Assembly: GCF_014357575.1 (NCBI RefSeq)
Contig: NZ_JACONW010000004.1
Coordinates: forward strand, 1 to 64,000
From: Pseudomonas folii
GTDB lineage: Bacteria > Pseudomonadota > Gammaproteobacteria > Pseudomonadales > Pseudomonadaceae
Length of the DNA stretch: 64,000 nt
Direction: 5' to 3'
A program made the position numbers and the translations under genes. Shown piece after piece: positions 36,288 through 44,734 of this stretch. A model generated the notes under the pieces. The model was not told the DNA's origin, searched no databases, and was given only the letters and a program-made list of their open reading frames with translations. Every line of letters begins with the position of its first letter. Position 1 is the first letter of the stretch.

Positions 36288-36753
36288 GAAATCTCCAATC
36301 AGGCCGTAACCGGGAAGAGCCTTTGATGAACTCGTATTTTTAGTCCGAAGACAAATTAGCATGCGACGAAAATTGCGGTTAGACGATATCAGCGGATGGC
36401 GATGGCGAGTGGTTGCTACAGCGTGAGCCTGGTTAGGAAATTACATTCCACTTGACGACCCATTTGCATCCGACCTTACCAAGCGTTTGTATCGAGCCTG
36501 ACCAGCACACGGCGTCTCCATGACCGGTAGCAGTCGGCCCCGATAGCGGTCTTTGCAGGCAAGATTAGGCGGCTAAGATGATCAGGTCTGGTGCCAGCGT
36601 TTGCTTCTCAGTTCAGTGCGCCATGCCGTTTAGCACTGTCTTGAGGATCTCTGATGCCGCCGACGTGAGCGAACGTGATCAATGAGTTATGATTCTGCCG
36701 CTCAACGGTGGATTTGCTTATGACTTTTCCTGACCTAGGCTTTAGGTACCTCC
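36288..36753. other. Gap without a supported gene
   Basis: 466 bp between the nitroreductase start and a small plus-strand gene. Open frames are short and only shadow one another. No REP, terminator or clear promoter was recognised. Its AT content is slightly higher than its surroundings, and together with the decayed gene at 37211-37434 it suggests an eroded accessory spot. Confidence 0.4.
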
Positions 36754-37041
36754 ATGGAACTGCACCTAACATTGGTGTTGGAAATAGAAAAATTCGAGAG
36801 CTGGGAACAGCCTTGGCGTTTTTATGAGGTCTTGTCAGCATCCACCTCTCTCGATGCTGATGCACGTGAGATGTTGCACATCGTATGGATTGCAGCAATC
36901 GAGTACCCAAGCTGGCGGATGAGCAACGAACTTGAAGCTAGTTGCTTACTCGCAGACGCTCGCCTCAAGTCAGATTTCCCTTGGCTTTCCGAGCAGGCGC
37001 GGCGGCAGTTCGTGAACGCTGTCGCTTATCTATGGCGTTAG
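36754..37041 (+). CDS. Small protein of unknown function
   Basis: A 95-residue protein with a helix-rich, tryptophan-containing sequence: ESWEQPWRFYEVLSASTSL, HIVWIAAIEYPSWRMSNELE, and an end SEQARRQFVNAVAYLWR. The conserved-looking W-R-F-Y and A-Y-L-W-R positions suggest a real, compact cytosolic domain, but I cannot name the family. AGGT is eight bases before the ATG. It stands isolated in a poorly coding region, oriented towards the decayed gene downstream. Confidence 0.5.
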   Translation: MELHLTLVLEIEKFESWEQPWRFYEVLSASTSLDADAREMLHIVWIAAIEYPSWRMSNELEASCLLADARLKSDFPWLSEQARRQFVNAVAYLWR

Positions 37042-37210
37042 CGCTGGACTTGGCATCTTTGTTGACTAAGCAAGCAGATCGTAGGCGCAATCAGTAACCA
37101 CTCTTAACCATTAGCTGCCTTCGGTTAAGGCAGCTTAAGACCCAAAGCAGACATTTCGCTTGAGGGCTACGGGAGAGCTAATCCCGGGCGGTCTGCTTCA
37201 GCGCTCACAT

Positions 37211-37434
37211 TCATTGGTTTGTCTTTAAGCATCGCATATGCCCAAGCAGGGCAATGGCCGGCTCAATGCTGTCGTCTGAAGGTACCAGCAGGGCTTGAGG
37301 ATTTTCGGGATTGATCACTCTCAGTTCGATAAATCATGGCAACCGCTGCTGCCACGGACGGCCTGATAGATGATCCGGCTAGCGTTACGTCGCCCGCGAA
37401 CCATTTGCCCCATGGGTATTTCGTAAGCGCTCAT
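37211..37434 (-). pseudogene. Decayed gene downstream of the propeller-like gene
   Basis: Immediately after the stop of the 37438-39264 gene (TGA-TTC-ATG, with GGGGGAGA upstream as ribosome site) a frame opens MSAYEIPMGQMVRGRRNASR but soon ends. In another frame the DNA reads PDHLSGRPWQQRLP, a TGA, then FIELRVINPENPQALLVPSD and DSIEPAIALLG, ending KTNQ at 37211. The second part has the composition of a real protein. One frameshift after about residue 17 plus one nonsense change (likely CGA to TGA) would explain the pattern. The family was not recognised. It would have been co-translated with the upstream gene. Confidence 0.5.
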
Positions 37435-37437
37435 GAA

Positions 37438-39264
37438 TCATCTCCCCCCAACCGAAAACCGACGTCCTGAATACGTTCCCTGAAAAAAATCTATCCCCTT
37501 GCCCGTATAGCGCATTACGTTTTGGTTCAAACCCTGATATTCACCAGAGCCTTTGCTATAGGCAAAACCCGCGCCGATGACCACGACCCGAGCGTCGCCA
37601 GCCCCTTCCACCATCGAAGGATAATATCCAGATACGAGCACCAGCCCCAACTGGCTGCCGGGTTGCAGGAGCAAGCGCCAACGCACAGGCTCGTAAGAAG
37701 ACAGAACCAGCACAGTCGGTTGGCGACTCGGCTTGACCTCGACCTGCACCGTCCCCGGCGCGTGCGTCCCGCCCCCATGCACGCCTTCGGCCGCCTCGTA
37801 CACACCGACCCCTTCGACTTGAGCTGTGGCTGCTAGTGCCTTGAGCGGGGCGAACTCGACCCGTTGAACGATGCTCTGGATCTGCTGGGCCTGGGCCACT
37901 TGCGCAGTTTGACGTTCCGCCAGTTGCGCACGCCACAAGGCCAGGGGCTGTGGCAAGCCGGTAGCCAGATCGTGATGAAATGTGATGCGGTTACCCTCGA
38001 CCAGCGCCATGACATCGAACGCCGGCACATAATCCAAACGTGAAGCTTTGTAACGCGGATCGCTCAGCGGAGCGATTGTCTGGCTGGCCACCTCGTAGAT
38101 ATAGCGCCGGGCATCAGTGGCGCGTAGCCCCGGCGCAGTACCTTCGAGCAGGATCTGCCCCACTTGCGGCGTAGTGGTGACCCGCGTCAAACGCAAAGGT
38201 GCGGTATCAATCCGAGTCAACGCTAATTGCGATACGTCCAGTAATACCAACCCTTCGTCGATACCGTAGTAACGCGTGCCGTCGCGACTGGGATTATTGT
38301 TTTCCAACCCCGCGAACCTGCCGTAGCCGTCAACATCGAGCTGAGCGACGACCCTCACCTGGACTGGCCCCGATTGGCGCAGGACCTGGATCTCCACGTT
38401 ATGCTGCCCGCCGAGCAGCAGGTAATGGTCAGGTTTACCGGGCATTGGCAACGCCCGGTTCCAGCTGCGCGGCATGCCAAGATCAACGATCTGGCCACTG
38501 TCGAAATCGATAAGCTGTGCACCGCCACTGCTGATCTGGCCGAAAACCGCTGTATGGTCATCCAGCCAGAAAAACGCATGGCCCATGGCGTCTGGGATAC
38601 GTACCACTTCAGTGCCACTCGCGGCGTCTACGATCGACAGCAACCGCCCTGCGTCGCGCGCGTAAAGGCGGCCATTGGCGGATAACTCGCTGAGGGTGCC
38701 TTGGGTGGTCTGCCAAGGATCACGGTGTAGCACCTCGCCGCTGTGCAGGTCGACCACTGCGAGATCATTGCCGCTACCCAGCAATGCGATGGCGGCTTGG
38801 CGCGCATACTTGATCTCGCGAATACCGCTTTTTACCTGCACCAACCCGACAGGCTCACCCACGGCTTCACGCAACGGCGGCTTCGCCAGTAGCTGACCCG
38901 CTTCGATAATGCCGAGCCACTGCGTGATGCTCTGCTCTTGGTCATCCAGACACTGACTGTGGCCCACCGACGCGTTGATCGCTTCACGGCTCTGGTACCA
39001 CTTAGCCTGGAAACCCTGCGTGCAACTCAGCGCGCGAATTTTCAGGCGCGAGTTCAGTTCCAGACCAAAACCGGTTTTGGCCTTGGGTGTGGCGCTGTCG
39101 ATAATCCGCTGGATCTGTAGCTGGCGGGTGGGCCCCAGCGGCAACGCGGCGACCAGCTTGTCCTCGGAAGTCAGCGGCAAATAACGCTCAAGCCAACTTT
39201 CCACGGGTCGGTACCCAGCCACTATCGCGACGGCTGCCAACAGCGGCAGGATAAAACGGTTCAT
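37438..39264 (-). CDS. Large propeller-like exported or anchored protein of unknown function
   Basis: A 608-residue protein. The N-terminal hydrophobic stretch (RFILPLLAAVAIVAGY, 3-18) is a signal peptide or anchor. The middle ~350 residues repeat short strands with the rhythm of a WD40/YVTN-like propeller (AIALLGSGNDLAVVDLHSGE, LYARDAGRLLSIVDAASG, AQLIDFDSGQIVDLG). The last ~130 residues form a distinct domain with PTVLVLSSYEPVRW and GKGIDFFQGTYSGRRFSVGG, and a potentially exposed KGSGEYQGL. The ATG at 39264 has AAAGGA upstream; two further upstream starts exist. No family name can be given with confidence. Followed directly by a decayed gene. Confidence 0.6.
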   Translation of the reverse strand: MNRFILPLLAAVAIVAGYRPVESWLERYLPLTSEDKLVAALPLGPTRQLQIQRIIDSATPKAKTGFGLELNSRLKIRALSCTQGFQAKWYQSREAINASVGHSQCLDDQEQSITQWLGIIEAGQLLAKPPLREAVGEPVGLVQVKSGIREIKYARQAAIALLGSGNDLAVVDLHSGEVLHRDPWQTTQGTLSELSANGRLYARDAGRLLSIVDAASGTEVVRIPDAMGHAFFWLDDHTAVFGQISSGGAQLIDFDSGQIVDLGMPRSWNRALPMPGKPDHYLLLGGQHNVEIQVLRQSGPVQVRVVAQLDVDGYGRFAGLENNNPSRDGTRYYGIDEGLVLLDVSQLALTRIDTAPLRLTRVTTTPQVGQILLEGTAPGLRATDARRYIYEVASQTIAPLSDPRYKASRLDYVPAFDVMALVEGNRITFHHDLATGLPQPLALWRAQLAERQTAQVAQAQQIQSIVQRVEFAPLKALAATAQVEGVGVYEAAEGVHGGGTHAPGTVQVEVKPSRQPTVLVLSSYEPVRWRLLLQPGSQLGLVLVSGYYPSMVEGAGDARVVVIGAGFAYSKGSGEYQGLNQNVMRYTGKGIDFFQGTYSGRRFSVGGR

Positions 39265-40025
39265 GCTCATTCCTTTGATAGGGGCGTCGTTGGTTGTATC
39301 GGCTATACGAGGGAGTGACTTAAATTGCATTTACGCAGTAGTACCGGCCATTGCGCTTTCCATGGCATTAGACTGCGCTCAAGATCGATCTCTGCCACTA
39401 AAGAAGACGTTGTCTGCTTGTCAAATCCAACCAAATGATTGGTCAAATCCATGCGTTTACGCACAAGCCCTCAGAACGAGACTATGCCCACGCCCCCCTC
39501 CCTGCAAACACGCGCACACGGGTTACCACAACGGGTGCCCCCACTCTCCCAAAGCACGCAGGCAACCAGTGGCAAGGAAATCAAGAAGAGAACTTGCAAG
39601 CCCGGCGAACAAGGCTGTTATGCCGGGCACTGTGATCGACGTCACGCAGGGGCTGGGGTATCGCCGACTACCATCTAGCGCGCCATTAACCGACCTGAGT
39701 TGATCAGCGACGCGGCTCGCGCCCACGTGCCCGAGTTCTTCGGAAAAGATGGGCTAAGTCCCGAATCTGCTGGTTGGCAGTCTGGCTACCAGCGAGCAAA
39801 CTGGTCGCCATCCTTCTTCCGACCACGTCCCATTCTATTTTTGCTACTGCTGATCGTTTGACTAAAGAACCTCTGACCATCAACGGAGGCCTGCTGTAGT
39901 TCCAATGGAAAACCTCGCAGCCAGAGACGTATCCAGTTGCATCACGTTGCCGCATGCCTCCACTTTGCCGAATATCTGATACGGTGATTTGCAAAGTTTT
40001 GACAGCCTATTCACCGGAGCGCCCC
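39265..40025. other. Gap without a supported gene
   Basis: 761 bp between the propeller-like gene and the AraC regulator, on both strands without a convincing gene. The frame at 39439-39678 contains a short Cys-containing run (CKPGEQGCYAGHC) but otherwise has low-complexity Pro/Thr-rich sequence and no ribosome site. No REP or dyad stands out. The AraC promoter is presumably in the last ~100 bp. Confidence 0.4.
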
Positions 40026-40955
40026 ATGGCGATTGTCTTTCCCACTGCACACATTGATGCCAAGGAGCGTTTCGATTATTGGCAAGATGTCGTCTGCTCG
40101 ACTTACACACCCACCACGAACCGCCAGTTAACAGATGAGCTGTTCGATGGCTCACTGGACGTCGCGACCAAGGGCAGTGTGTTATTCAGCCGAATCAGAT
40201 CGTTGCCGGTGGAGTACAAACGCCCCCGAGACGACCGGGGCAACGGCACGTTTTTCCTGACTCTTACTTTGTGCTCCGAGGCTTACATCAGCCAGTCCGG
40301 CCGAACGTCGCTTCAACGTCCTGGAGACATCGTCCTATACGACAGCGCTCAACCCTTCACCTGCACCCTTCCCGCTGGCGACGATCAGATAGTACTGGCG
40401 GTACCTCGCTCGCTGTTGCTGTCCCATATTCCTCATTACGAAGGTTTTTTAAGCCGAACACTGGAGAGCCAGTCGCCGCTGGGCGGGCTCGCAAAATCAA
40501 TGCTGCTGGAGATGTGGAAGGCCGAGACGCCTGATGCTGCCATCGGCGACCGGCTCAATGGGGCGCTGCTGGATGTGTTGTCCAGCGCGTTCGAAACAGC
40601 TTATGGCTCCCTGACGCCTAAACAGGTATCACACCGGCACAAGCAGCTTGCCGCAGTAAAACAGCACATTCTGGCAAATCTTGGTCAGACCGGGATGAGC
40701 GTGGAAAGCATCTGCTCCGCCGTGCACATGTCGCCAAGAACATTGAACAGACTCTTTGCCACGGAAGGCACCACGGTCATTCGCTGGCTGTGGCAGCAGC
40801 GACTTTCCGCCTGCCATGATGCCCTGCTGAAAAAGTCGTTCACGCACGTCAGCGACGCCGCATTGAGCTTTGGCTTCAGTAACCTCTCGCACTTCAGCCG
40901 GGCGTTCAAACAAGCCTACGGCATCTCCCCTCAGCAACTGCTGCATCGAGCCTGA
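40026..40955 (+). CDS. AraC family regulator with AraC-binding-like domain
   Basis: A 309-residue regulator. Residues 1-190 fit the AraC-binding-like domain (PF14525-type): opening DAKERFDYWQDVVCSTYTP, and LQRPGDIVLYDSAQPFTCTL in the jelly-roll strand. The DNA-binding part (about 205-305) has SVESICSAVHMSPRTLNRLF and ALSFGFSNLSHFSRAFKQAY. GGAG lies eight bases upstream of the ATG at 40026. It is followed 145 bp later by an arginase-family gene in the same direction, a plausible target. The effector is unknown. Confidence 0.87.
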   Translation: MAIVFPTAHIDAKERFDYWQDVVCSTYTPTTNRQLTDELFDGSLDVATKGSVLFSRIRSLPVEYKRPRDDRGNGTFFLTLTLCSEAYISQSGRTSLQRPGDIVLYDSAQPFTCTLPAGDDQIVLAVPRSLLLSHIPHYEGFLSRTLESQSPLGGLAKSMLLEMWKAETPDAAIGDRLNGALLDVLSSAFETAYGSLTPKQVSHRHKQLAAVKQHILANLGQTGMSVESICSAVHMSPRTLNRLFATEGTTVIRWLWQQRLSACHDALLKKSFTHVSDAALSFGFSNLSHFSRAFKQAYGISPQQLLHRA

Positions 40956-41100
40956 TCACACTTGGCATTCTGAGCACAGCACCTGGCGCGTACGACAAAG
41001 CGGCCTGCTCTTTTCACGCGCACTATCAACAGTGCGCGACTTAGCTCGCGCCAACTGTGACCAATCAATGATTCAACTTAGCCAACCTAATGGTGAACAC

Positions 41101-41988
41101 ATGGCTAACGCCTCAGATAAAACCCTACGTCTGTTATTCCCGCAGTGGCAAGGTGGCAACAACGCCCCGTATTTCTTCGGCGCTCAATTGCTGTCATGGC
41201 TCGCTCCCGAGGCGAACGGCCCCGTGGAGGAAGTGCATGTCCCTGAGCCCGATGGCAAAACGCTGCAAAACGAAAACGGTATCGTTGCTCATCAGGCCTT
41301 GCTTGAGCAATTGAGCCATGCGCAGCAACTGATCGAGAAACATCAACCGGACCGCATGGTTGTGCTCGGCGGCGACTGCCTGGTCGACCTTGCCCCCTTT
41401 GCTTATCTCAATGAACGCTACGACGGCGAGCTGGCAGTGCTTTGGGTCGACGCCCACCCTGACGTGCTGACCCCTAAGGAATTCGAGCACGCGCACGCCA
41501 TGGTGCTGGGTAACCTGCTGGGCGAGGGGGACCCGGACTTTGCCCGGGCAGTGAAGCGCCCGCTGAAACCGGCGAATGTCATGTATGCCGGTCTGCAGCA
41601 AACCATGGAAGTCGAAACCGCCACCATCAAGCGCCTCGGCCTTCGCAGCGCGAGTCCTGCTGACCTGGCGAACACCAGCGAACCGGTGCTGACATGGCTC
41701 AAGGAGACAGGGGTCAGGCACTTGGCTATCCACCTTGATCTGGATGTGCTGGATCCGAGCCTGTTTCGTTCACTGCTATTCGCCCAACCCAACGTCCCGG
41801 ATGACACCTTTGAAGGGATCGCTCAAGGCAAGATGACCATGGATCAAGTTGTGCGCCTGCTGCGCGATGTGGCAAACGTCGTGGATGTGGTCGGGATCGG
41901 TGTCGCTGAGCATCTGCCTTGGGACGCGCTTGCGCTGAAAAATATGTTGGCTGGCCTGCCATTGCTGGGTGACGTTTGCTCGCGGTGA
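41101..41988 (+). CDS. Arginase/agmatinase family hydrolase
   Basis: A 295-residue ureohydrolase-fold enzyme. The metal-binding pattern is present but altered: VLGGDCLVD puts Cys93 where the family usually has His, while VDAHPDV (Asp117, His119, Asp121) and HLDLDVLDP (Asp214, Asp216) are canonical. Members split guanidino or formimino groups from amines (arginine, agmatine, guanidinobutyrate and similar). The Cys form is recurrent in a Pseudomonas subgroup, so a functional variant is more likely than decay. Starts at ATG 41101. The AraC gene 145 bp upstream may regulate it. The substrate is not known. Confidence 0.8.
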   Translation: MANASDKTLRLLFPQWQGGNNAPYFFGAQLLSWLAPEANGPVEEVHVPEPDGKTLQNENGIVAHQALLEQLSHAQQLIEKHQPDRMVVLGGDCLVDLAPFAYLNERYDGELAVLWVDAHPDVLTPKEFEHAHAMVLGNLLGEGDPDFARAVKRPLKPANVMYAGLQQTMEVETATIKRLGLRSASPADLANTSEPVLTWLKETGVRHLAIHLDLDVLDPSLFRSLLFAQPNVPDDTFEGIAQGKMTMDQVVRLLRDVANVVDVVGIGVAEHLPWDALALKNMLAGLPLLGDVCSR

Positions 41989-42020
41989 GGCTGGATGCAA
42001 TCTGCCTGATATGAATCACT

Positions 42021-42126
42021 GATGACGTGGGACCGGCTTTAGCCGGGAAGGCGGTATTTCTGGCGATGACGATTCATCGCCTGCCCCGCCCTCTTCCCGG
42101 CTAAAGCCAGTCCCACGTCGTCAATC
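42021..42126. repeat. REP doublet, family B
   Basis: Arms gatgacgtgggaccggcttt and the inverse, ending ctaaagccagtcccacgtcg, with the centre ggcggtatttctggcgatga. Nearly identical to 47233-47329 and related to 18219-18319. It lies between the arginase-family and GFA genes. Confidence 0.88.
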
Positions 42127-42276
42127 AGCTTGCGGACAGACATAGAATCTCCCACAAGTCCGGCGGTATACCGGCCTCTTTGTAAATGAGTTCGCGGAAA
42201 CTGTGTCTGCTGGCCAACATGTGCACCATCCACTCTAAACGGCTACCCTGTTGAATTACCTCAGGAGGAACAGCCC

Positions 42277-42696
42277 GTGATCAAGAAAGTCGGCCCCACT
42301 GAAATAAAACCCAAACATCGTGCATCGTGCCACTGCGGCGCGGTGGTACTGGAGCTGGATTTACCCAATGGCATTGTCGATCCTCGGCGCTGCGATTGTT
42401 CGATGTGTCGCCGCAAAGGTGCCATCGTTGCGTCGGTCGCGCTGGACGGTGTCAAAGTCATTCAGGGCCAGACCCAGCTCAAGCTCTATCAATTCAATAC
42501 CCGCACAGCGAAGCATTATTTCTGCGGTAACTGCGGGATTTACACCCATCACCAGCGGCGCTCCTCACCGGACCAGTACGGCTTTAATCTGGGCTGCCTG
42601 GAAGGCGTGAACCCCTATGATCTGGGGCAGATCAAGACCAGCGACGGCGTCAATCATCCTGCCGACCGCGAGCCACCGACCAACGCACCCGGCTGA
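42277..42696 (+). CDS. GFA family (CENP-V-like) zinc protein
   Basis: A 139-residue zinc-binding protein of the glutathione-dependent formaldehyde-activating (GFA) family. Cys18 and Cys20 (SCHCGAV), the C-D-C-S-M-C set (Cys39, 41 and 44), and CGNCG (Cys83, Cys86) give the structural and catalytic zinc sites. GFA domains are often linked to detoxification of S-hydroxymethylglutathione, but most homologues are uncharacterised. GTG start at 42277 with an excellent AGGAGG upstream. Monocistronic, 18 kb away from any known formaldehyde gene. Confidence 0.88.
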   Translation: MIKKVGPTEIKPKHRASCHCGAVVLELDLPNGIVDPRRCDCSMCRRKGAIVASVALDGVKVIQGQTQLKLYQFNTRTAKHYFCGNCGIYTHHQRRSSPDQYGFNLGCLEGVNPYDLGQIKTSDGVNHPADREPPTNAPG

Positions 42697-42959
42697 ATGC
42701 AATATCAGCCTTCCGGCCTCGCTGCATTGGGTCGAAGGCTGATGCAATAAATAAACACAGTTACCGGTCGCATCAGGTTGTCAGCAGTAACCAACCCCTT
42801 GCTGTCTCGGGAACATAAACGCTTCATTGCACATTTGTAATCTTTCAACCATCTCGTCGTTATCTTCAACTCGTCAAGATTGTGCCCACTGGCAACGCTC
42901 GAATTTATAAAAAAGCCAGGTCGACACATAAGAAATCTGCCGATTTGAACGGAGCGACT

Positions 42960-44285
42960 ATGACTCACCTCAACAAAATGACTGTGGCCGTTTTATCGAC
43001 CCTTGCGAGTGTCACGCCGCTTGCTGCTTTTGCAGAAGAGCAAAAGGAAGGGTTCATCGAAGGCAGTACGTTGACCGTACTCAATCGAAGTTTTTACATG
43101 AACCGCGACCATCGCAAAGGCGAGTCGAGCCCTACCGGCAATGGCTATTCCGAAGCGTGGGCACAAGGCGTTATCGGCAAATTCGAATCGGGTTTCACCC
43201 AGGGTACGTTTGGCGTCGGTGTCGACGCCTTTGCCATGCTGGGCATCAAGCTTGATACAGGCGATGGCCGTAACGGCGGACGCAGCTCCTTCGATGTGCT
43301 TCCGGTCGACGGTGATGGCGAGGCCGAAGACGAATACAGCAAGGTCGGCGGCGCACTGAAAGCCCGAGCATTCGATATTGTTGTAAAGGTCGGAGATGTC
43401 TTCCCGTCAACCCCGGTGGTTTCTTTTGGCGACTCGCGACTCCTGCCTGAAAGCTTTCGCGGCGTGACAGCGACCAACACAAGTATCAGCGGTTTAACCC
43501 TTCAGGGTGGCCGACTTCACTCAATGAGCCAGCCGGCCTCCAGCGGCATGCGCGACAACTTCGCCACGTTCTATGCAGGTTCGGTCAACGCTCCGTGGGT
43601 CGCCTATTTCGGGGGCGATTACAATGCCACCGACCGCTTGAGTCTGGGGCTGTACACCAGCAGGCTGAAAGACGCCTGGGATCAGACGTATGCATCGACC
43701 TCTTACACGCTGCCGCTCTCGGATGACCTCGCACTGACCGGTAGCCTGAACTACTACAACGCCACGGACGAAGGCAAAAAGCTCCTCGGGGAATTCGACA
43801 ATGACATCTGGAGCGCAAAAATCGGCCTCCAGTTTGGCGCTCATACCCTGGCCCTCTCGCACCAGCGAAATGAAGGCGACAACGACTTCGATTACCTCAG
43901 ACAGTCCGACTCGATCTACCTGGCGAACTCTATCCAGTACAGCGACTTCAACTCACCGAAAGAGCGCTCGTGGATGGTCACTTACAACCTGGACATGACA
44001 ACTTTCGGGATACCCGGCCTGTCATTCATGACGCGCTACGGTAAAGGCACCGATGCCGACTACTCCAATGCCAACAGCACTTACATGCGCCGGGATTCGG
44101 ATGGCAATCCACTCACCGATCAGAAACGCTGGGAGCGGGATATCGAAGCGAAATACATCGTGCAGACCGGCAACCTGAAGGACCTGTCACTGCGCGTGCG
44201 ACAAGCCACCACCCGTGCGACTGCATTCGAGTCAGACCTTGATGAGGTCAGGGTGATTGTCGAGTATCCGCTTAGCGTTCTGTGA
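42960..44285 (+). CDS. OprD family outer-membrane porin
   Basis: A 441-residue outer-membrane beta-barrel with a signal peptide (AVLSTLASVTPLAAFA, mature from about 25, EEQKEGF). Features of the OprD family are FIEGSTLTVLNRSFYMNRD, AWAQGVIGKFESGFTQGTFG, VGDVFPSTPV and SFRGVTATNTSISGL, the last part of the basic ladder/eyelet region. The family transports amino acids or aromatic acids by subtype; the subtype was not decided here. GGAG lies seven bases before the ATG. Ends at a strong terminator. No regulator is directly adjacent. Confidence 0.9.
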   Translation: MTHLNKMTVAVLSTLASVTPLAAFAEEQKEGFIEGSTLTVLNRSFYMNRDHRKGESSPTGNGYSEAWAQGVIGKFESGFTQGTFGVGVDAFAMLGIKLDTGDGRNGGRSSFDVLPVDGDGEAEDEYSKVGGALKARAFDIVVKVGDVFPSTPVVSFGDSRLLPESFRGVTATNTSISGLTLQGGRLHSMSQPASSGMRDNFATFYAGSVNAPWVAYFGGDYNATDRLSLGLYTSRLKDAWDQTYASTSYTLPLSDDLALTGSLNYYNATDEGKKLLGEFDNDIWSAKIGLQFGAHTLALSHQRNEGDNDFDYLRQSDSIYLANSIQYSDFNSPKERSWMVTYNLDMTTFGIPGLSFMTRYGKGTDADYSNANSTYMRRDSDGNPLTDQKRWERDIEAKYIVQTGNLKDLSLRVRQATTRATAFESDLDEVRVIVEYPLSVL

Positions 44286-44348
44286 AGAGCGGCATGAGGT
44301 TTTAGCAACACCGCCCTGGAAGCTCCCGCTCTGCAACCAAGGTGTTTC

Positions 44349-44374
44349 AGGCGCTCTCGCGAGCGCCTTTTTTT
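44349..44374 (+). terminator. Rho-independent terminator
   Basis: AGGCGCTC and GAGCGCCT pair perfectly over a four-base loop, followed by seven Ts; 64 bases after the OprD porin stop. Confidence 0.9.
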
Positions 44375-44408
44375 GGTCATTACTTTTTGTCTCAAGTAAA
44401 CATTGGAC

Positions 44409-44482
44409 CTGTAGGAGCTGCCGAAGGCTGCGATCACGGTGTATCAGGAGAAATGCTTCGCAGCCTTCGGCAGCTCCTACAG
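44409..44482. repeat. REP doublet, family A
   Basis: Same arms as 1226-1299 (ctgtaggagctgccgaaggc and inverse), with the centre cggtgtatcaggagaaatg, a slight variant. It lies in the gap between the OprD porin and the MFS carrier. Confidence 0.88.
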
Positions 44483-44524
44483 AAAATGCATTTCAATTCA
44501 TTAATTTGCATTTTGTCTGGTAAG

Positions 44525-44606
44525 TGTGAGCTTGCTCGCGATTCGATTTGTCCGTCGATAAATTACCGTCAGGCATGACGCCATCGCGAGCAAGCTCACT
44601 CCTACA
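44525..44606. repeat. REP doublet, family C
   Basis: Arms gtgagcttgctcgcgat and the inverse atcgcgagcaagctcac pair fully, around a 49-base centre. A half-diverged relative lies at 47149-47224. Confidence 0.85.
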
Positions 44607-44734
44607 GGGTCCCTGTTTGCCACGAACAGCACGGCACGAGCCGCTTCAATACCCATCCATTGATCCGGCGCAGCTTTCGGATCACGAAAAGCGTCTAGGC
44701 TGAGGTCCATTGCCCCTCCACCAAGGCCATCCTC

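Noticed and set aside
39439-39678. Short Cys-containing frame (CKPGEQGCYAGHC) as a small toxin or bacteriocin
   Set aside because: No ribosome site or leader, most of the frame is low-complexity Pro/Thr sequence, and other frames are open across the same stretch.
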